This document shows positions 31,522-38,450 of a DNA stretch of 38,450 nucleotides, piece after piece. Under the pieces are notes generated by a model, which worked only from the letters and a program-made list of their open reading frames with translations, did no database searches and was not told the DNA's origin. The DNA comes from Arthrobacter celericrescens (lineage in GTDB: Bacteria; Actinomycetota; Actinomycetes; Actinomycetales; Micrococcaceae). The position numbers and the translations under genes are program-made. Within the stretch, counting starts at the first letter, position 1. The number at the start of each line of letters is the position of its first letter. The stretch spans positions 1 to 38,450 of the forward strand of contig NZ_QYLP01000029.1 of assembly GCF_003614925.1 (NCBI RefSeq), written 5' to 3'.

Positions 31522-33105
31522 TCAGCAGCGGGTACCGTCGACGGGCAGCTTGCCGTTCAGGAAGTAGTCGTCGACGGCGGTGGAGACGCAGCGGTTGGAA
31601 CGGCCGTAGGCGGTGTGTCCTTCGCCCTCCCAGGTCACCAGCGATGCGTTCCCGAGCTGCTTCCGCATGGCCTCGGCCCACGCGGGCGGGGTTGCGGGGT
31701 CGCCGGTGGTGCCGACGACGACGATCGGGGCCTTGCCCGGGTACTTGGCCGGCTCCGGGGATCCGATGGGCTTGAACGGCCAGTCTTTGCAGTTCAGTCC
31801 CCCGTAGGCAAAGTAGGGGCCGAAAGTGGGAGCCACCTTCTTGAGCCGCTCAGCCTCGGCCCGCATGCCGGCGTTGTCGGTGACCATGGGGTAATCGAGG
31901 CAGTTGATGGCGTTGAAGGCGAACCCAGTGTTGGAGCTGTAGGTGCCGTCCGGGTTACGGTCCGCGCCTAGGTCGGCGATGCGCAGCATGAGGGACAGAT
32001 CCCCGTCGAACGCGGCGCTCAGGGCCTGCGTGAGCACAGGCCACGAGGCGTCATCGTAGAGCGGGGTGTAGAGACCACTGACCAAGGTGGGGCCGGTGAC
32101 CAGACGGCCGTCGTCGGCCGGTTCGGGATTGGCGTCGACGTCGGACACCAGGTCCCGGATCTGCTGCATCCCGTCATCCACGCTGCCCGACAACGGGCAG
32201 TCGGACTGTCCCAGGCAGTCCTCCACGTAGCGGCGCAGGGACTTCTCGAAGGCCTCCGCCTGCTGGGAGGTCAGCTCCTCGTTGCTGAGCTCCAGGTTCA
32301 CGGCGCCGTCCAGCAGGAACCTGCCCACGTTGTCCGGGAACTGCTCGGCGTAGGTGGCCCCGAGGGACGTCCCGTAGGAGAAGCCCATGTAGTTGAGCTT
32401 GTCGTCGCCGAGCAGGCCCCGGAGGATGTCCATGTCCTTCGCCGAGCTGACGGTGTCGATGTGGCCGAGTGCCGGGCCGGATTTCTCAACGCATTTGGCG
32501 ATGATCTCCTTGTTGTCGGCAATGGCCGCCTGGAGTCCGGCGTCGGTGTTGAGGCGGTACACCTTCTCGCGCGACTCGTCCCGCTCGGCGTCGCTGAGGC
32601 AGGTCACCGGAGCCGAGCGCTTCACTCCGCGCGGATCGAAGCCCACCAGGTCAAAACCGGCCCGCAGCTTCGCCGTGAAGTGGCTCTTGCCCGCGTCCCG
32701 GACGAAGTCATAGCCGGAGGCGCCGGGGCCGCCGGGGTTCACGAGGATGGAGCCCTTCTTGCTGCCGCGGGCAGGGAGCCGGATCGCGGCGATCACAATG
32801 TTGCCCGCTTCCGGGTGGGCGTAGTCGGTGGGCACTTTGATGTTGCCGCACTGGAAGCCGTTTTCGCAGGAGCTCCAGCGCACGTCCTGTGAGTAGAACG
32901 ATTCCAGGCCCTCAGGGACGGCCGCCCGGACATCCGGATCCTGGCTGCCGGTCGTGGAGCCGCCACCGGAGCCCCCGCCGAACGGCAGGGAAAACACGCA
33001 ACCACTGAGCAGCAGGGCTACCGAAAGCGCAGCCGCAATTACGCCAGCGGCCCTGCGCAAAGGGTTCCGCCCGCGCTGACCTGGCCGGGGTGTTGCGGGG
33101 TTCAT
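31522..33105 (-). CDS. Exported alpha/beta hydrolase, TAP-like (tripeptidyl aminopeptidase family) lipoprotein
   Basis: A 527-residue exported serine hydrolase of the Streptomyces SCO7095/TAP group, which removes tripeptides or other groups from peptide N-termini. The signal peptide ends in lipobox LLSGC, then a Gly/Ser-rich linker. Catalytic features: nucleophile Ser in MGFSYGTSLGATYAE, oxyanion region NPGGPGASGYDF, an Asp in VVGTTGDPATPP and the His in WEGEGHTAYGRS. The C-terminus (VDDYFLNGKLPVDGTRC) is the TAP-like C-terminal domain. The ATG at 33105 has AGGAGAAC just upstream; the longer reading to 33159 is rejected. It starts 65 bases after the holB stop and is probably the third gene of the tmk-holB operon. 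The 56 bases to the HAD stop hold a weak GC-rich hairpin. Confidence 0.92.
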   Translation of the reverse strand: MNPATPRPGQRGRNPLRRAAGVIAAALSVALLLSGCVFSLPFGGGSGGGSTTGSQDPDVRAAVPEGLESFYSQDVRWSSCENGFQCGNIKVPTDYAHPEAGNIVIAAIRLPARGSKKGSILVNPGGPGASGYDFVRDAGKSHFTAKLRAGFDLVGFDPRGVKRSAPVTCLSDAERDESREKVYRLNTDAGLQAAIADNKEIIAKCVEKSGPALGHIDTVSSAKDMDILRGLLGDDKLNYMGFSYGTSLGATYAEQFPDNVGRFLLDGAVNLELSNEELTSQQAEAFEKSLRRYVEDCLGQSDCPLSGSVDDGMQQIRDLVSDVDANPEPADDGRLVTGPTLVSGLYTPLYDDASWPVLTQALSAAFDGDLSLMLRIADLGADRNPDGTYSSNTGFAFNAINCLDYPMVTDNAGMRAEAERLKKVAPTFGPYFAYGGLNCKDWPFKPIGSPEPAKYPGKAPIVVVGTTGDPATPPAWAEAMRKQLGNASLVTWEGEGHTAYGRSNRCVSTAVDDYFLNGKLPVDGTRC

Positions 33106-33170
33106 GCGGTTCTCCTCATTGCTGCGGCGGATGCGGTGCTGCGCCGGATGCGGGTGCAAGGTTCTGGCTG

Positions 33171-34316
33171 TTATTGAATCAGGCTGCTTGCCATGGACTC
33201 CACCGCGAGCAGCGGAGCCACGTTGCTGGTGGTGATCCGTACCCGTGCCTTGTTGATGGCATCCATCCGGGCCAGCGTGGTTTCCGGGGTCGAGGCGGCG
33301 GCGTAGGTTTCCAGCTCGCTCCTGAGTTCAACGTTGACCAGCTCCACGGCGTTCCCCAGCTGAATGACCAGCACATCGCGGTAAAAGGAGAGCAGGTCCG
33401 TGAGCGTGCGGTCCAGGGAGTCGGTGATGGAGCGTTTGGCGCGCCGTTTCTGGTCGTCTTCGAGCTGCTTGACCTGGCTGCGCATGGCCGGCGGCAGCGT
33501 CCCGGTGTCCGGTGCCCCGAGGCTTGCCAGGAGCGCGGCCTTCTCCGCGGCGTCGCGTTCCTCGTTGGAACTGTTCGCCTCGTCCGTGGCGATCTTCACG
33601 AGCTTCTCGGCCATCATGACGGCGGCGGTCACCCCGCGCAGCCCCAAGGGAAACCGGACGGTTTCCAGCCGCCGTTCGCGGGCCTCGGGATCGCGGGCCA
33701 GGCGCCTGGCGATCCCCACATGGCTTTGCGCCGCCCGGGCCGCGCGGTCCGCCAGTCCCGGTTCGACGCCGTCGCGCCTCACCAGCAGCGCGGCCACGTC
33801 CGCCGCGGGCGGAAGCCGCAGCCCCACCGGGCGGCAGCGCGAGCGGATGGTGATGAGCACGTCCGCGGGGGAGGGGGCGCACAGCATCCAGATGGTGCGG
33901 GGCGTGGGTTCCTCGATCGCCTTCAGCAGCACGTTGGTGGTGCGCTCGGCCATGCGGTCGGCGTCTTCCACCACGATGATCCGCCACCGGCCCGACGACG
34001 GCCTGTCACCTGCTTTGGCCACCAGCTGCCGGGCTTCTTCGATGGTGATGGTGAGCTTCTCCGTGCGGACGAAGGTCACATCCGAATGGGTTTCAGCCAG
34101 GATCGTGTGGCAGGAATGGCATTCGCCGCAGCCGCGCAGGGCCACGTCTTCCTGCTCGCAGTTCAGCGCAGCGGCGAAGGCCTTGGCGGCGTTGGACCGC
34201 CCGGACCCCGGCGGGCCGGTGAACAGCCAGGCGTGCGTGAGACCGTCACCCTGCGCAGCCTGCCGGAGCTGGGCCACCACCGGTGCCTGGCCCTGGAGAT
34301 CGTCCCAGACGGTCAC
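33171..34316 (-). CDS. holB: DNA polymerase III subunit delta'
   Basis: Clamp-loader subunit delta' of the replicative DNA polymerase, 381 residues. It has the AAA+ layout: WLFTGPPGSGRS in the Walker A position (Lys replaced by Arg, so no ATP hydrolysis is expected), a zinc-binding cluster near CGECHSCHT, VVEDADRM in the Walker B position, and IRSRCR, the SRC motif with the arginine finger. The C-terminal third is helical (collar domain). The start is GTG at 34316, with GGAGG 7 bases upstream. It overlaps the tmk stop by 4 bases (GTGA), indicating coupled translation with tmk, a gene pair widely conserved in bacteria. Confidence 0.94.
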   Translation of the reverse strand: MTVWDDLQGQAPVVAQLRQAAQGDGLTHAWLFTGPPGSGRSNAAKAFAAALNCEQEDVALRGCGECHSCHTILAETHSDVTFVRTEKLTITIEEARQLVAKAGDRPSSGRWRIIVVEDADRMAERTTNVLLKAIEEPTPRTIWMLCAPSPADVLITIRSRCRPVGLRLPPAADVAALLVRRDGVEPGLADRAARAAQSHVGIARRLARDPEARERRLETVRFPLGLRGVTAAVMMAEKLVKIATDEANSSNEERDAAEKAALLASLGAPDTGTLPPAMRSQVKQLEDDQKRRAKRSITDSLDRTLTDLLSFYRDVLVIQLGNAVELVNVELRSELETYAAASTPETTLARMDAINKARVRITTSNVAPLLAVESMASSLIQ

Positions 34317-34972
34317 GGCCGGCCTCCAGTGACGGGGGACTCCAGCAGTAGCCTGACCCGTTCGAGGATGCGCCCGGCGAGAACTTCCACCGGGTCGTTC
34401 GCCGGGAGCACGAGGTACGACGCCGGCCTGGCCGCCGCCAACTCCAGGAAGGCGTGGCGGATGCGGGAATGGAAGTCGTCGGGTTCGGATTCGAGCCGGT
34501 CCTCCCCGGTGTTGCCGGCGGTCCGCCGTTCGCGGCCGTCCTCCGGGTGGACGTCAAGCAGTACCGTCAGGTCCGGCTCCAGGTTTTCGGTGGCCCATTC
34601 GTTCAGGCCGCGCACCTCCGCGGTGCCCAGCCCGCGGCCGGCGCCCTGGTACGCCACCGAAGAGTCGATGTAGCGGTCGGTGATCACGACGGCGCCCTCC
34701 GCCAAAGCCGGCCGGATCACCTGGTGTGCGTGGGCCGCCCGGGAGGCGGCGAACATCAGTGCCTCGGTGCGGGCGTCGATGGTGCCGTGGCCGTGGTCCA
34801 GGACGAGGGAACGCAGCTTCTCGCCGATGGGCGTTCCGCCGGGTTCACGGGTGCGCAGCACGGTATGGCCAAGGGATTCGAGGGCCTCGGCCAGGCGGGC
34901 GGCCTGCGTGGACTTGCCCGCCCCGTCCCCGCCCTCGAAGGCGATGAAGATTCCTCGGCTCTGCGTAGTCAC
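34313..34972 (-). CDS. tmk: Thymidylate kinase
   Basis: Phosphorylates dTMP to dTDP with ATP, 219 residues. The P-loop is FEGGDGAGKST near residue 12, the DRY motif is TDRYIDSSVAYQG, and the LID region is arginine-rich (DGRERRTAGN). TREPGGTPIGE is the conserved substrate-side loop. The GTG at 34972 fits the usual start just before the P-loop strand; there is no ribosome-binding site, and TAACCT lies 7 bases upstream, so the transcript is probably leaderless. It is first in the minus-strand operon with holB (overlapping) and a TAP-like hydrolase. It is divergent from the PLP enzyme gene. Confidence 0.95.
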   Translation of the reverse strand: MTTQSRGIFIAFEGGDGAGKSTQAARLAEALESLGHTVLRTREPGGTPIGEKLRSLVLDHGHGTIDARTEALMFAASRAAHAHQVIRPALAEGAVVITDRYIDSSVAYQGAGRGLGTAEVRGLNEWATENLEPDLTVLLDVHPEDGRERRTAGNTGEDRLESEPDDFHSRIRHAFLELAAARPASYLVLPANDPVEVLAGRILERVRLLLESPVTGGRP

Positions 34973-34979
34973 GGATCTA

Positions 34980-34985
34980 AGGTTA
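34980..34985 (-). promoter_or_regulatory. -10 element for leaderless tmk
   Basis: TAACCT on the minus strand, 7 bases before the tmk GTG. No Shine-Dalgarno sequence. Confidence 0.5.
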
Positions 34986-35011
34986 CAGAGGAACACTGAC
35001 AGGCACCGTTC

Positions 35012-35101
35012 GGGCCCTTCGCCGGGCCCACGCTGCCCGGGTTCCCTGGCCGGTGGGCCCACACCGGCGAGGGGCCCAAGTCGAGCGCAGCGAGGCTTGG
35101 G
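35012..35101. repeat. Nested inverted repeats in the tmk / PLP-enzyme intergenic region
   Basis: An imperfect long inverted repeat pairs 35012-35031 (GGGCCCTTCGCCGGGCCCAC) with 35053-35077 (starts GTGGGCCC, ends GGGGCCC, with a 4-5-base insertion). Immediately after, CCCAAG (35075-35080) pairs with CTTGGG (35096-35101) around TCGAGCGCAGCGAGG. The sequence looks like a dispersed intergenic repeat (REP-like) rather than a simple terminator, since both flanking genes point away from it. Its copy number cannot be known from this window. Confidence 0.55.
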
Positions 35102-35143
35102 AGCGGGTGGGGACGCAGCGGAGGTTAGGGAGGCGGCGGGGAC

Positions 35144-35149
35144 TACCCT
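35144..35149 (+). promoter_or_regulatory. -10 element for the PLP enzyme gene
   Basis: TACCCT ends 7 bases before the ATG at 35157 and 1 base before the ATG at 35151. The same geometry at neighbouring genes favours 35157 as the leaderless start. Confidence 0.45.
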
Positions 35150-35156
35150 TATGTCC

Positions 35157-36341
35157 ATGAGTCTTTCCCGAGAGCACGCGGCGGAACTGTCGGCCGACAC
35201 CGTGGTGGTGGCCGCCGGCCGCCCCGAACGCGCACACGACGAAGCAGTGAACCCGCCCATCGTCCTGTCCTCCACGTACTTCGGGACCGGTGCGCTCGGC
35301 GACGGCGACCGGGGCTACGGCCGGTACGCGAACCCCACCTGGGACCCGTTCGAGGAAGCCCTGGCTCAGCTGGAAGGCGCGGAACTTCCCGGACTGCTCT
35401 ACGCCTCCGGCCTCGCCGCGGTCAGCTCCGCCCTGTCGCTGATCCCCGCCGGCGGGGTCCTGGTCATGCCGTCGCACAGCTACTCCGGCTCCCTCGTGAT
35501 GGCCTCGGAGCTCGCGGCCAAGGGACACCTTGAACTGCGCACCGTGGACATCGCGGACACCGATGCCGTGAAGGCCGTGCTGGCCCCGGAAAACGGCAAA
35601 GCCGCGGACATGCTCTGGCTGGAAAGCCCCACCAACCCGATGCTCGGCATCGCCGACGTCCGGATCCTGACGGACGCGGCCCATGCCGCCGGAGCGGTCG
35701 TCGTCACCGACAACACCTTCTCGACGCCCCTGGTGCAGCAGCCGCTCGGCCTGGGCTCCGACGTCGTGCTCCACTCGGTGACCAAATACCTGGCGGGCCA
35801 TTCCGACGTCGTCCTCGGCGCCCTGGTGACGTCCAACCCCGAACTCCGCGCCGAACTGCTGCACCAGCGCACCATCCATGGCGGCATCGCCGGGCCTTTC
35901 GAGGCCTGGCTCGCGCTGCGGGGCCTGCGCACCCTGGCGCTGCGCGTGGAGCGTTCGCAGGCCTCCGCCGCGACCATCGCCGAGCGGCTGAAGGACCATC
36001 CGCGGGTGGAAAGCATCCGTTTCCCCGGCCTGCCGGACGATCCCGGCCATGAGCGTGCCAGGAAGCAGATGAAGGGTTTCGGCTCGATCCTTTGTATCCA
36101 GGTGGCCGGTGATGCTTCCCGGAGCGCAGCCGACGCCGCGGACGAACTTGTCCGGGCCCTGCGCCTCTGGATCCCGGCCACGTCCCTGGGCGGCGTCGAA
36201 TCCCTGATCGAACGCCGGCGCCGGCACGCGGCCGAGCCGGCGAGCGTCCCGGAAAACCTGGTCCGGATGAGCGTGGGCATCGAGAACGTCGAGGACCTGT
36301 GGGCGGACCTGGAGCAGGCGCTGGCCACCCTCGAGCGTTAG
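35157..36341 (+). CDS. Trans-sulfuration family PLP-dependent enzyme (cystathionine gamma-synthase/lyase type)
   Basis: Cys/Met-metabolism PLP enzyme of 394 residues, the usual family length. Features: PIVLSSTYFG near the N-terminus, YGRYANPTWDPFEEAL, the SGLAAVSSALSLI helix, VVVTDNTFSTP with the cofactor aspartate, and the PLP lysine in LHSVTKYLAGHSDVVLG. LGGVESLIERR and RMSVGIENVEDLWADL close the domain. Cystathionine gamma-synthase, gamma-lyase and methionine gamma-lyase cannot be separated by eye, and there are no sulphur genes beside it. The start is either ATG at 35151 or ATG at 35157. I prefer 35157 because TACCCT then lies 7 bases upstream, as at tmk. A reading from 34680 crosses the tmk gene and is not believed. 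Confidence 0.93.
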   Translation: MSLSREHAAELSADTVVVAAGRPERAHDEAVNPPIVLSSTYFGTGALGDGDRGYGRYANPTWDPFEEALAQLEGAELPGLLYASGLAAVSSALSLIPAGGVLVMPSHSYSGSLVMASELAAKGHLELRTVDIADTDAVKAVLAPENGKAADMLWLESPTNPMLGIADVRILTDAAHAAGAVVVTDNTFSTPLVQQPLGLGSDVVLHSVTKYLAGHSDVVLGALVTSNPELRAELLHQRTIHGGIAGPFEAWLALRGLRTLALRVERSQASAATIAERLKDHPRVESIRFPGLPDDPGHERARKQMKGFGSILCIQVAGDASRSAADAADELVRALRLWIPATSLGGVESLIERRRRHAAEPASVPENLVRMSVGIENVEDLWADLEQALATLER

Positions 36342-36382
36342 CCCGGCGCCAGCCCGGCGCCCGCTGCGGGGCCTTCGCAAGC

Positions 36383-36388
36383 TACGCT
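36383..36388 (+). promoter_or_regulatory. -10 element for leaderless DUF2516 gene
   Basis: TACGCT lies 6 bases before the GTG at 36395. There is no ribosome-binding site. Confidence 0.5.
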
Positions 36389-36394
36389 TGGTCC

Positions 36395-36745
36395 GTGGAC
36401 GGAAAATTCTTGATCGGGACCATCCAGGCCGGAATCTACTTCATCCTGGGCTTGATCGCCTTCGGGCTGGAGCTGTGGGCGCTGGTGGACTGCCTGCGCT
36501 ACAAGCCTGCCCAGTTTGAGGCGGCGTTCAAGCGCACCAAGACTTTCTGGCTTGCCATGACCGGTATTTCCGCGGCCATCGGCGCCTTCTCGGTCTTCGT
36601 CGGGGGCGGCGGGCTGGGAATCTTCGGTATCGCGGCCGTCACCGCTGCCAGCGTCTACCTTGCCGACGTCCGCCCGGCCCTGCGCGAAATCGGCAACAGC
36701 GGCCGCAGCCAGGGCCCATACGGGCAGGGCCCCTACGGCTGGTAA
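36395..36745 (+). CDS. DUF2516 family membrane protein
   Basis: A 116-residue membrane protein of the actinobacterial DUF2516 family; function unknown. Three hydrophobic segments are visible: TIQAGIYFILGLIAFGLELW (about 6-25), TFWLAMTGISAAIGAFSVFV (about 48-67) and GLGIFGIAAVTAASVYL (about 73-89). The short loop VDCLRYKPAQFEAAFKRTK between the first two is basic and probably cytoplasmic. The C-terminus (DVRPALREIG then Gly/Gln/Tyr-rich repeats, GPYGQGPYGW) is soluble. The GTG at 36395 is chosen because TACGCT lies 6 bases before it and the first membrane segment follows at once. Its last 13 bases overlap the convergent methyltransferase gene. Confidence 0.85.
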   Translation: MDGKFLIGTIQAGIYFILGLIAFGLELWALVDCLRYKPAQFEAAFKRTKTFWLAMTGISAAIGAFSVFVGGGGLGIFGIAAVTAASVYLADVRPALREIGNSGRSQGPYGQGPYGW

Positions 36746-37563
36746 CCGCCGCCAGGCGGCGACACCGCCATCCAGTCCACAGTCAGCTCACCCAGACGCC
36801 AACGCGACGGCCCGTCCTGGACCGGCCAACCGGCGTCGCGCAATGCAAGGCACATCGCCGTCCAGCGCTGCCGCTTGCCGAAGGACGCCATTGGTGCGGC
36901 CGCCAGCCAGGCCTGGTCCATCGCCTGCAGGAAAGCATGGATCCGTTCCCCCGGGACGTTGCGGTGGATGAGGGCTTTCGGCAGCCGCTCGGCGATGTCG
37001 GAGGGCAGGTCGATGCTGCCGAAACGGACCGAGAAACTCAGGCTCAGCGGCCCGCCGGCACCGAGTGCCACCCAGCTCACGCGCCGGCCCACTTCGTCGC
37101 AGGTGCCGTCGATGAACAGCCCGCCCGGAGCCAGGCGCGAACACACCAGTTCCCAGATCGCGGCCACATCCTCTTCCTCGTACTGCCGCAGCACGTTGAA
37201 GGCACGCACCAGCACCGGCCTCCCAGGAACCGGCAGCTCGAATCCGCCTAAATGGAAGCTCAGTCCGGGACGCTCCAGTTCCTTGGCCAGGCGCACCCGC
37301 TCGGGCTCGATTTCGACCCCGCACACGCGCACGTCCGGGCGCACGGCCTGCAGCCGTTCAAAGAGTTCGACGGCGGTGGCCGGCGAGGCGCCGTAGCCCA
37401 GGTCCACCACCAAGGGGTCGACGGCGGCGCGCAGCCGCCAGGCTTGCGGTCCGGCGAGCCAGCGGTCCAGCCGGCGCATGCGGTTGGGATTGGTGGTGCC
37501 GCGGGTGATGTTGCCCACCGGCTTGCCGTGCCTGCCTGTTACCCGTTCCGCTTTCTGGACCAC
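36733..37563 (-). CDS. Class I SAM-dependent methyltransferase, substrate unknown
   Basis: A 276-residue protein with a Rossmann methyltransferase core. Motif I is PLVVDLGYGASPATAVELF (about 49-67), an acidic residue follows strand 2 (VCGVEIEPERVRLA), and post-motif text includes LAPGGLFIDGTCDEVGRR. The N-terminus (TTNPNRMRRLDRWLAG) is basic and suggests RNA or nucleic-acid binding, but no NPPY-type catalytic motif is seen, so the substrate is left open. The start is GTG at 37563. GGAGG is directly adjacent to it (too close for a normal ribosome-binding site), while TAACCT lies 6 bases upstream, so it is probably leaderless. It is divergent from gpmA. Its 3' end overlaps the DUF2516 gene by 13 bases. 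Confidence 0.85.
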   Translation of the reverse strand: MVQKAERVTGRHGKPVGNITRGTTNPNRMRRLDRWLAGPQAWRLRAAVDPLVVDLGYGASPATAVELFERLQAVRPDVRVCGVEIEPERVRLAKELERPGLSFHLGGFELPVPGRPVLVRAFNVLRQYEEEDVAAIWELVCSRLAPGGLFIDGTCDEVGRRVSWVALGAGGPLSLSFSVRFGSIDLPSDIAERLPKALIHRNVPGERIHAFLQAMDQAWLAAAPMASFGKRQRWTAMCLALRDAGWPVQDGPSRWRLGELTVDWMAVSPPGGGYQP

Positions 37564-37569
37564 CCTCCA

Positions 37570-37575
37570 AGGTTA
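37570..37575 (-). promoter_or_regulatory. -10 element for leaderless methyltransferase gene
   Basis: TAACCT on the minus strand, 6 bases before the GTG at 37563. Confidence 0.45.
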
Positions 37576-37605
37576 GCTGCCGCCGCTGCCCGGCCAGGCC
37601 GCCGT

Positions 37606-37620
37606 CGGGCGTAACGCCCG
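37606..37620. promoter_or_regulatory. Short palindrome in the gpmA promoter region
   Basis: CGGGCG-TAA-CGCCCG, centred 30 bases upstream of the presumed gpmA -10, in the divergent interval with the methyltransferase gene. It could be an operator or part of a hairpin; no regulator is suggested. Confidence 0.35.
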
Positions 37621-37642
37621 GCAACGGCAGGTGCCGCTCGGA

Positions 37643-37648
37643 TAGGAT
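37643..37648 (+). promoter_or_regulatory. -10 element (or RBS) for gpmA
   Basis: TAGGAT lies 6 bases before the gpmA ATG. GAGG between them could also act as a ribosome-binding site. Confidence 0.45.
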
Positions 37649-37654
37649 GAGGCC

Positions 37655-38401
37655 ATGACTTACAAGCTGATTCTGCTGCGCCACGGCCACAGCGACTGGA
37701 ACGCCAAGAACCTGTTCACCGGCTGGGTGGACGTCGACCTGAACGACCAAGGCCGCGCGGAAGCAGCCCGCGGCGGGGAACTCCTGGTTGAGAACAACGT
37801 TCTCCCGGACATCCTCTACACCTCCCTGCTCAAGCGCGCGATCAACACCGCCAACATCGCCCTGGACAAGGCCGACCGCGGTTGGATCCCGGTCAAGCGC
37901 GACTGGCGCCTGAACGAGCGCCACTACGGCGCCCTGCAGGGCAAGGACAAGGCCCAGACGCTCGCCGAGTTCGGCGAAGAGCAGTTCATGGAATGGCGCC
38001 GCAGCTACGACACCCCGCCGCCGGCCCTCTCCGACGACAGCGAGTTCTCGCAGGTCAACGACCCCCGCTACGCCGGCCTCGGTGACGCCCTGCCCCGCAC
38101 GGAATGCCTCAAGGACGTCCTCGTGCGCCTGCTGCCGTACTGGGAATCCGACATCAAGGAAGACCTCAAGGCCGGCAAGACCGTCCTGGTCACCGCCCAC
38201 GGCAACTCCCTGCGCGCCCTCGTCAAGCACCTCGACGGGATCAGCGACGACGACATCGCCGGCCTGAACATCCCCACCGGCATCCCGCTGGTGTACGAAC
38301 TGGACGAGGACTTCCAGCCGATCAACCGAGGCGGCACCTACCTCGACCCCGAGGCCGCTGCCGAGTCCATCAAGGCCGTCGCCGCCCAGGGCAAGAAATA
38401 A
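37655..38401 (+). CDS. gpmA: 2,3-bisphosphoglycerate-dependent phosphoglycerate mutase
   Basis: Glycolytic enzyme interconverting 3- and 2-phosphoglycerate, 248 residues, the family's usual length. The phosphohistidine is His10 in [18 protein letters not shown], and the family blocks [27 protein letters not shown] (with the catalytic Glu) and [15 protein letters not shown] (second catalytic His) are intact. [14 protein letters not shown] near the C-terminus is typical. ATG at 37655, with TAGGAT and GAGG just upstream. It has its own terminator at 38425-38450. It is divergent from a methyltransferase gene with which it has no obvious functional link. Confidence 0.97.
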   Translation: MTYKLILLRHGHSDWNAKNLFTGWVDVDLNDQGRAEAARGGELLVENNVLPDILYTSLLKRAINTANIALDKADRGWIPVKRDWRLNERHYGALQGKDKAQTLAEFGEEQFMEWRRSYDTPPPALSDDSEFSQVNDPRYAGLGDALPRTECLKDVLVRLLPYWESDIKEDLKAGKTVLVTAHGNSLRALVKHLDGISDDDIAGLNIPTGIPLVYELDEDFQPINRGGTYLDPEAAAESIKAVAAQGKK

Positions 38402-38424
38402 GGCTTCCCGGCTTAACGACGCCG

Positions 38425-38450
38425 GCCGCCCACCTTTCGAGGTGGGCGGC
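38425..38450 (+). terminator. Terminator downstream of gpmA
   Basis: Perfect 11-base arms GCCGCCCACCT and AGGTGGGCGGC around a TTCG tetraloop, ending exactly at the window edge. Any T-run would lie beyond. Confidence 0.8.

Noticed and set aside
34680..35156. An N-terminal extension of the PLP enzyme reaching back into tmk
   Set aside because: It would lie antisense to tmk and add residues with no resemblance to the family. The family-length protein starts at 35151 or 35157.
1..38450. A defence island or mobile element
   Set aside because: The helicase, SRAP and nuclease are all explained by core DNA repair or nutrient functions. There are no transposases, integrases, restriction genes or toxin-antitoxin pairs.

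Overview
This window is chromosomal DNA from a high-GC actinobacterium, most likely Arthrobacter or a close relative in the Micrococcaceae. The taxon is an inference from gene content: a proteasome activator ending in GQYL, an RqlH-type RecQ helicase, a DUF2516 protein, a [4Fe-4S]-type NsrR, and many genes with a TANNNT hexamer 6-7 nt upstream of the start codon, as in leaderless actinobacterial mRNAs. Coding density is high. I see no insertion sequence, prophage, CRISPR array or rRNA, so this reads as core chromosome rather than an island.

Layout. 1-3830 (minus strand): flavohemoglobin hmp and its probable repressor nsrR with a palindromic operator between them, then manB followed by a small protein of unknown function. 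3831-6128: a divergent region with DnaA-box-like sites, then the rqlH helicase. 6172-6340: short tandem repeats, a terminator and tRNA-Ser(GCU). 6474-10614: a divergent iron-siderophore uptake locus (two permeases and an ATPase on minus, the binding lipoprotein on plus) with an iron-box-like palindrome between. 10686-14974: a prolyl oligopeptidase and an FAD/NAD(P)-binding protein, back to back. 14979-19466: one 1495-residue secreted nuclease plus 5'-nucleotidase. 19797-22697: a septum-formation-type lipoprotein, a double VOC protein, a small unknown protein, an SRAP (DNA-protein crosslink repair) protein and tRNA-Ser(UGA). 22801-24378: quinone oxidoreductase plus PadR regulator. 24512-27027: cstA with its small partner ybdD. 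27092-28193: proteasome activator bpa and an unknown helical protein. 28316-30474: aldo/keto reductase, a tiny membrane protein, a lipoprotein with an internal duplication, and tRNA-Thr(CGU). 30740-34972: a phosphonatase-like HAD hydrolase converging on a tmk-holB-TAP-hydrolase minus-strand operon. 35157-38401: a PLP-dependent trans-sulfuration enzyme, DUF2516, a methyltransferase and gpmA.

Themes. Nitric oxide detoxification (hmp/nsrR), iron capture, and scavenging of extracellular DNA and peptides (the nuclease-nucleotidase, prolyl oligopeptidase, TAP-like lipoprotein hydrolase and CstA) suggest a soil heterotroph. DNA maintenance genes (rqlH, SRAP, holB, tmk) are scattered among them. I found no wholly new multi-gene system. 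The observations most worth following are the recurrent leaderless start geometry, the DnaA-box pair at the rqlH/manB promoter, the duplicated-domain lipoprotein with its small membrane partner, the HAD enzyme that keeps a phosphonatase-like lysine, and several unexplained intergenic repeats. Coordinates of short sites were counted by eye and may be off by a base or two.
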